Shown: in pieces, positions 23,453 to 27,574 of the stretch
Layout: each line of letters starts with the position of its first letter
Position numbering within the stretch: the stretch's first letter is position 1
NCBI GenBank assembly: GCA_041907145.1
Contig: JAYRHW010000106.1
Coordinates: 1 to 27,574, forward strand
Direction of reading: 5' to 3'
Origin: JAFLCA01 sp041907145
GTDB taxonomy: Bacteria; Bdellovibrionota_C; UBA2361; JAFLCA01
DNA: 27,574 nucleotides
The notes under the pieces: model-generated
Databases searched by the model: none
Told to the model about the DNA's origin: nothing
Seen by the model: only the letters and a program-made list of their open reading frames with translations
Program-made: the position numbers and the translations under genes

Positions 23453-24444
23453 TTGCTCTTACAGCGCTCGTATCGCCCCTCTTCGTTTCGTTTGCCGGCG
23501 CCGAGACCTCGCTTCCGTCTCCCCGCGCTCAAGTGGCTGACTCTGTCTTTGACTTCGGAACGGTGGCGCAGGGCACGACCGTTTCGCATGACTTCATCAT
23601 GAAGAATATCGGCACCGGCCCGCTCAATATTCATCGCGTCGTCCCTGCTTGCGGCTGTACAGCCGCTTCCTCGTCCGGGGATGTTATCGCGCCGGGAGCT
23701 GAGGGGAAGATTGCCGTTCGTTTGGACACCAGTGACTTTACCGGCGAAAAGCTCAAGCTCGTTCGAGTATTCACTAGCGATCAAGAGGACCCGTCCATTA
23801 CGCTCACTATGAAGGGCACGATAGAGCCGAATGTCGTCATCGAGCCAAACCGGATCAATTTCGACCGCGTAACGCGAGGAGCGCCCCAGAACTCCCTCGT
23901 GCGCGAGATAAGCATAACACTGAAGCCTGAAACTGGCCTGGAAATCGCTGATATTAAGAGCTTTTCAAAGCTCTTGAGCGTTCGTACTCTGGAACAGACG
24001 GCTCAGCACGCACGCGTTGCAGTAACGCTTGCCAGCGATGCTCCTGTTGGCGAGTTCCGCGACCGATTAATAGTCAACCTGCGCGGGAAGCAGGAGTCCA
24101 GCGTGAATGTGCCTGTTTTTGCGTTGGTGGAAGGCCCCCTGAAGCTCACGCCGGGCACCATCTCCGTGGGGGTACTCGAGGGAGCTGAAGTTATCGAACG
24201 TAGCGTGAAGTTCGATAATACCGGACCTGGCGCGGTGCGAATTTCTTCGGTGAAGAGCAGTGATCCGGCGGTGACCGCCGATTACGCTGTCATCAAGGAT
24301 GGCGCTAACTACGTGCTGCGAGTGCGGGTTGACCCGAGCAAAGTTTCACGAGACTTGCGTGCTGTGGTGACCGTAGAAACAGACAGCAAGACTGAGGCTC
24401 CGGTGGCGTTGAACGTGTTTGGCATATTGCCCCCGAAGGGATAA
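23413..24444 (+). CDS. Exported DUF1573-domain protein
   Basis: The protein has 343 residues. It starts inside the end of accC (40-base overlap); GAGGAT about 7 bases before the ATG and a signal peptide with strongly basic start (RGQTRKNRCR, cleavage FAGA|E after residue 30) support that start. No other good start precedes the domain. Residues about 40-125 match DUF1573: FDFGTVAQGTTVSHDFIMKN, then VVPACGCTAA, an Ig-like/ASH-type beta sandwich. Two more beta-sandwich-like segments follow. DUF1573 proteins are periplasmic or surface proteins of unknown function. The next gene begins 9 bases later, so accBC, this gene and the J-domain gene may be one transcript. Confidence 0.85.
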   Translation: MRGQTRKNRCRCVIALTALVSPLFVSFAGAETSLPSPRAQVADSVFDFGTVAQGTTVSHDFIMKNIGTGPLNIHRVVPACGCTAASSSGDVIAPGAEGKIAVRLDTSDFTGEKLKLVRVFTSDQEDPSITLTMKGTIEPNVVIEPNRINFDRVTRGAPQNSLVREISITLKPETGLEIADIKSFSKLLSVRTLEQTAQHARVAVTLASDAPVGEFRDRLIVNLRGKQESSVNVPVFALVEGPLKLTPGTISVGVLEGAEVIERSVKFDNTGPGAVRISSVKSSDPAVTADYAVIKDGANYVLRVRVDPSKVSRDLRAVVTVETDSKTEAPVALNVFGILPPKG

Positions 24445-24453
24445 TCTCTAGAG

Positions 24454-26214
24454 GTGGGGAGAGGTTCTCGTATCATTGTCAAAAAGTCGCTTGTTCTAAC
24501 TATCCTGCTGCCGCTCGTCTTCGGTCTCGTTATGCAGACCATCGCGGCCGCCGATTCACTGACCATTTCCGGCCTTACCTTTCCAGTCGATAAAATTGCG
24601 GCCGTTGATGCTGATACCGTGCATCTGACGCTCTTTGGTAAAGAGGAGCTAGTCGCCAAGAAGTCCTTGGAATCGACCGTAGCCAGCCGCTACCTGGCCC
24701 AACCCGAGCGCATGAAGGGCTTTTCCTTTGAAAGCCTAATCGACTTCGTCAAAGACTCGATTAAGCAGGATGCTCCCGAGCGTGCTGCACAGGCTCTTAT
24801 CTCACTGTGCAGCCGCTCAGACGATTCCCATGCAGCAAAGTTGCCCGACACTCTGCGCGAGATCGAGAGATCGAGCGCAGCTCCTGCGTTCTTTCGCAGT
24901 GCCGGAGATCTGCTCGGTGCACGCGGCTGTCCGAGCGACGTCACCGCAGAGATTCTATTTCGAGCCGGCCTGGGAGATCGGGCGTGGCTGCGAAGCAGCG
25001 GCCTTCGACTCATTTTTAGCAACGAGAGTGCACTGCGTCGTCTGGTCGAGAGCCGCGCGTACGAGGCAGGACGCGAGCACGCATTCGATGAGATGGGCCA
25101 ATACATAGATTTTTACAGCGCCGCTTTTGGCAGCGAGGATGCGCGAGCACAGGAGCTGCGCATTCTTTTCGGGAAGGTCTCCAAAGCAGCCGAGGAAGTA
25201 AAGGGCGGAGATTTAGATTCTCTTTACTCGATTTCCGAAACGAGCAAATCAGAGCCTTGGCTGAATGACATCGTCCTTCCCATGTTCGTCGAGGAGCTGC
25301 ACACCAGGGCGAAGCGGGCGCTGACTCGCAAGGAGGCTGACAACGCGTTGCTCATTTTGGCGCACATCGATCTCAAGAAGCGTACTCCAACCACGCACGA
25401 ATTGATGCGTACCGCTCTGGAGACCCTCGGACCCGCTACGAACTCTGTCATTGCTCAGCCCATGGTGTCGTCGACTCTGCTCGCGGTTTCGCAGGCGGAT
25501 TCAAGCGTAAAGGCAGCGTATATCTCCTATCTTGAACGGCTCTCCAGCTATCTCATCCAGCAAGGAGCACTTGATGAGTTGAGTGCCTACTTTGGTCAGC
25601 TGACTCAGCTGCGCCCGGATCCGAATCGTGACAATGATCGTATTCGGTTGCAGCAGATCAGCGCTTACATCGATCGCAATATGATGCTCTTTGCCCGTGA
25701 GCGCATGAAATACGTTCAGACGGGCGTGCCTCTCGGCTATAAATTGCGCTTCGCATTTGCGGGATTTTACTTTGATCCTGCGTATTTCATCGTTCTCGTG
25801 GCTGCTCCTATAGGCGCGGCGGTAGTGTTACTGCTGATTGCGCTTATTGAACGGGTCCGGCGATTCGCCTACGAGCGGCGCAAGCAGAAGGAGCAGGAGC
25901 AACGCGAAGAGAAGGAAGAGGTGATTGAACCATTTGTACGCTCCGGACTAGTGCGATCGATGAGCCCCAGCATGATTGAGTACCGTGAGTGCTTGGCGGT
26001 GTTTGGCCTTCCAGCCGAGGCAGATTTGAAGGCCATAAAGACGGCTTACCGCCAAGCGGTCAAGGAAGCTCATCCCGATTTGAGTCACCAAGTTGATGCC
26101 AGAGCTTCGGAACGGTTCATAGAATTGACCAAAACCTATGAGCGAATCTTGGAACTCCACAAGGATGTGAAGCCGGTGACCGAACCCGAAACGAAGCAGG
26201 ACGACTTTTCCTAG
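24454..26214 (+). CDS. Membrane-anchored protein with C-terminal J domain
   Basis: The protein has 586 residues if the GTG at 24454 is the start; no site is ideal, so the first residues are uncertain. An N-terminal signal or anchor (about 12-32) is followed by a helical region of about 390 residues with repeat-like Leu/Ala pattern, a membrane span (about 442-466), a very basic/acidic charged stretch (RRFAYERRKQKEQEQREEKEE in outline) and a J domain (about 510-567) with intact HPD motif at 540-542. By the positive-inside rule the J domain is cytoplasmic, where it would stimulate DnaK, while the large helical region is periplasmic. No zinc-finger or G/F region is present, so it is a class C J protein. 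Its client is unknown. Confidence 0.82.
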   Translation: MGRGSRIIVKKSLVLTILLPLVFGLVMQTIAAADSLTISGLTFPVDKIAAVDADTVHLTLFGKEELVAKKSLESTVASRYLAQPERMKGFSFESLIDFVKDSIKQDAPERAAQALISLCSRSDDSHAAKLPDTLREIERSSAAPAFFRSAGDLLGARGCPSDVTAEILFRAGLGDRAWLRSSGLRLIFSNESALRRLVESRAYEAGREHAFDEMGQYIDFYSAAFGSEDARAQELRILFGKVSKAAEEVKGGDLDSLYSISETSKSEPWLNDIVLPMFVEELHTRAKRALTRKEADNALLILAHIDLKKRTPTTHELMRTALETLGPATNSVIAQPMVSSTLLAVSQADSSVKAAYISYLERLSSYLIQQGALDELSAYFGQLTQLRPDPNRDNDRIRLQQISAYIDRNMMLFARERMKYVQTGVPLGYKLRFAFAGFYFDPAYFIVLVAAPIGAAVVLLLIALIERVRRFAYERRKQKEQEQREEKEEVIEPFVRSGLVRSMSPSMIEYRECLAVFGLPAEADLKAIKTAYRQAVKEAHPDLSHQVDARASERFIELTKTYERILELHKDVKPVTEPETKQDDFS

Positions 26215-26745
26215 CGTGCCAGCTGCGTCTTCGCGCGACATGCCAGTGCTGCCTGCCGCTGTTGATGCAGTGGTCGCGACTTCGCTGCGGCGAGCGTTGC
26301 CCGCATGTTCCTGTTCTTATTGCTGCCTTGGTATACGGTGCGGGACCGAACAGAGAGCTGTTCGGGACGCGGGAGACTGCGCAGGGTAGTTCCGCCAAGA
26401 ATGCGCTCCTCCAACAAGGAGCCATCTTTACTGGAAATCAAACGCAAATTTTGGCGCGCTCGGTGCACGAGCGCAGCGCGGATTTCGGTATGGCATTCAT
26501 ATTCATTGAGCATGAGTATCCCCCAGGCGGGATTATGCGAGTTTACGAGGGCAGCGAGATGCGCAAGGAGTCTTGGTGTTAGTTGGGCCTTCATGCCCGC
26601 TTTCAGGGGCAATCTCTGGGCCAAGCAGGGCAACTTCCTAAGCTCTTAGAAATACTACCTATGCTGCGGGTGGAAATGAGATGAATTGCATCAATTCTGG
26701 GGCAGGCTGCCTCAGTGCTGAGGCAGCGGCCTCATCAGGCTTCCT
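26215..26745. other. Structured, apparently noncoding stretch before ffs
   Basis: Several frames of 100-140 codons overlap here on both strands (for example 26305-26649 plus and 26211-26633 minus), but none has a recognisable family and they contradict each other. Clear hairpins lie at 26346-26365 (8 bp, loop AGAG), 26405-26422 (6 bp), 26456-26474 (7 bp) and 26706-26727 (9 bp, loop GTGC). The region could hold the J-protein transcript end, an unknown RNA, or a decayed gene. Confidence 0.4.
26706..26727. terminator. Hairpin upstream of the SRP RNA promoter
   Basis: GCTGCCTCA (26706-26714) and TGAGGCAGC (26719-26727) are exact complements around GTGC. A second small stem (GCCT/AGGC) follows. 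There is no T-run, but its place just before the ffs promoter suggests it insulates that promoter from upstream transcription. Confidence 0.4.
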
Positions 26746-26774
26746 TTGGTGTTCGGGGCAAAACTGTATATAAT
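26746..26774 (+). promoter_or_regulatory. Sigma-70-type promoter of the SRP RNA gene
   Basis: TTGGTG (26746-26751) and a consensus TATAAT (26769-26774) are 17 bases apart. Transcription would start at about 26781, exactly where the terminal stem of the SRP RNA begins. Confidence 0.8.
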
Positions 26775-26780
26775 CCGGTG

Positions 26781-26878
26781 CGGCGGTCGGGTGCGTGCGA
26801 GAAGTCCCGTAAACCCGGTCAGGCCCGGAAGGGAGCAGCCGTAGCGGTCTGCTTCTGTGATACGTCTTCTGGCCGCCG
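26781..26878 (+). ncRNA. ffs: Signal recognition particle RNA (4.5S RNA)
   Basis: The conserved SRP domain IV is plain: TCAGG-CCC-GGAA-GGG-AGCAG, with the GGAA tetraloop and the symmetric and asymmetric internal loops bound by Ffh. The ends CGGCGG (26781-26786) and CCGCCG (26873-26878) pair to close a rod of about 98 bases, usual for small 4.5S RNA without an Alu domain. A T-run (26879-26882) follows the stem and would end transcription. The RNA works with Ffh to target membrane proteins to the translocon. The promoter at 26746-26774 fits the 5' end. Boundaries are inferred from pairing. Confidence 0.92.
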
Positions 26879-26923
26879 TTTTACCCTCGTTCTCGTTGAT
26901 TGCTTACCTTCGTATAGCAGCCG

Positions 26924-27574
26924 ATGTCGTATCTCGTACTGGCCCGCAAATATCGTCCGGATAGCTTCGGCTCCGTTTCTGGACAGGAGCACGTTACACG
27001 CACACTGTCGAATGCAATCAAGCGCAATAAAGTAGCGCATGCGTACCTATTCGCTGGACCGCGTGGCGTGGGCAAAACCTCCATCTCGCGAATTTTTTCC
27101 AAAGCCTTAAATTGTCAAAAAGGGCCCACCCCGGAGCCCTGTCTGGAATGCACAAATTGCAAGGAGATAGCATCCGGTACTAGCTTGGCGGTTCGCGAGA
27201 TTGACGGCGCCTCGCACAACAGCGTTGATAACGTGCGCGAACTAATAGATTCCTTCCGCGCGCTGCCGCCCCCCGGTTCCCGATATAAGGTATACATCAT
27301 CGACGAAGTGCATATGCTCAGCACTTCTGCCTTCAATGCATTGCTGAAGAGCCTGGAAGAGCCTCCGCCGAATACTGTTTTTATTCTAGCTACGACCGAG
27401 GCGCATAAAATTCCGGAGACGGTCATTTCGCGCTGTCAGCGGCACGATTTTAGAGCGCTGAATTTCGGCGATATCGAAGCGCGGCTCGTGGAAATCGCCA
27501 AGGCGGAAAAGTTCAGGGCTGAACCTGAGGCTTTGCGCATGATCGCTCGCCTGGCCGATGGGTCCATGCGCGAC
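26924..27574 (+). CDS. dnaX: DNA polymerase III tau/gamma subunit, 3' part outside window
   Basis: The first 217 codons are present and the frame is open to the window end. DnaX is the clamp-loader ATPase that loads the sliding clamp and holds the polymerase core. MSYLVLARKYRPDSFGSVSGQ is the typical start. Walker A GPRGVGKTS is at 45-53; the zinc-binding Cys are 64, 73, 76 and 79; Walker B is IIDEVHML; sensor 1 is ILATTE; SRCQRHDF is the SRC arginine-finger motif. No strong ribosome site precedes the ATG at 26924, but the family start is unambiguous. The ffs-dnaX order is common in bacteria. Confidence 0.96.
   Translation, partial: MSYLVLARKYRPDSFGSVSGQEHVTRTLSNAIKRNKVAHAYLFAGPRGVGKTSISRIFSKALNCQKGPTPEPCLECTNCKEIASGTSLAVREIDGASHNSVDNVRELIDSFRALPPPGSRYKVYIIDEVHMLSTSAFNALLKSLEEPPPNTVFILATTEAHKIPETVISRCQRHDFRALNFGDIEARLVEIAKAEKFRAEPEALRMIARLADGSMRD

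Noticed and set aside
26211..26633. 140-codon minus-strand frame before ffs
   Set aside because: TTG start, no recognisable domain, and it conflicts with equally open plus-strand frames over the same hairpins; cannot be supported as a gene.
26305..26649. 114-codon plus-strand frame before ffs
   Set aside because: Ser/Arg-rich, no domain or ribosome site, and competing frames on both strands.
1..27574. CRISPR arrays, insertion sequences, tRNA or attachment sites
   Set aside because: No regularly spaced direct repeats, transposase motifs or tRNA folds were seen; the accessory-looking patch at 3389-6424 has no visible flanking repeats.

Overview
This window comes from a Gram-negative (diderm) bacterium with moderately GC-rich DNA. 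It carries type IV pilus genes (PilM, PilN, PilO and a PilQ-type outer-membrane secretin), several lipobox-bearing proteins, the murein-recycling ligase Mpl, and separate accB/accC genes. This mix resembles deltaproteobacteria-like or related uncultured lineages. No rRNA or phylogenetic marker is present, so I cannot name the group more closely.

Layout. Bases 1-1600 hold the end of an unrecognised protein and a small tyrosine-rich lipoprotein, each followed by a terminator-like hairpin. Bases 1565-3238 (minus) encode a large multi-pass membrane protein with a GT-C-like look. Bases 3389-6424 look like an accessory patch: a lipoprotein (minus), a DUF6502-family putative DNA-binding protein (plus), an orphan Flp-type pilin (minus), a secreted protein, a tiny secreted-peptide ORF and a small unknown protein (plus). 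Three copies of the palindrome TGTTC-N5-GAACA (one with a mismatch) lie in this patch. They sit just upstream of the lipoprotein gene, the DUF6502 gene and the secreted-protein cluster, which suggests a small local regulon. I regard this as the most interesting signal in the window.

Bases 6465-13787 hold a secreted cyclophilin-like protein (minus), then a plus-strand set in which a von Willebrand factor A membrane protein overlaps a coiled-coil membrane protein by 4 bases and is followed by mpl. Convergent priA comes next. Bases 14008-20951 are the pilus block: pilM, pilN and pilO tightly packed, a 585-base spacer with no recognisable pilP, then pilQ with a lipobox and two further lipoproteins, closed by a strong intrinsic terminator.

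Bases 20973-26214 hold a small TPR-like protein, accB and accC (first step of fatty-acid synthesis), a DUF1573 exported protein overlapping the end of accC, and a membrane-anchored J-domain protein. A structured, apparently noncoding stretch follows, then the SRP 4.5S RNA gene with its own promoter, and the start of dnaX running off the window end. Core metabolism and replication genes are therefore interleaved with envelope genes whose partners are largely unknown.
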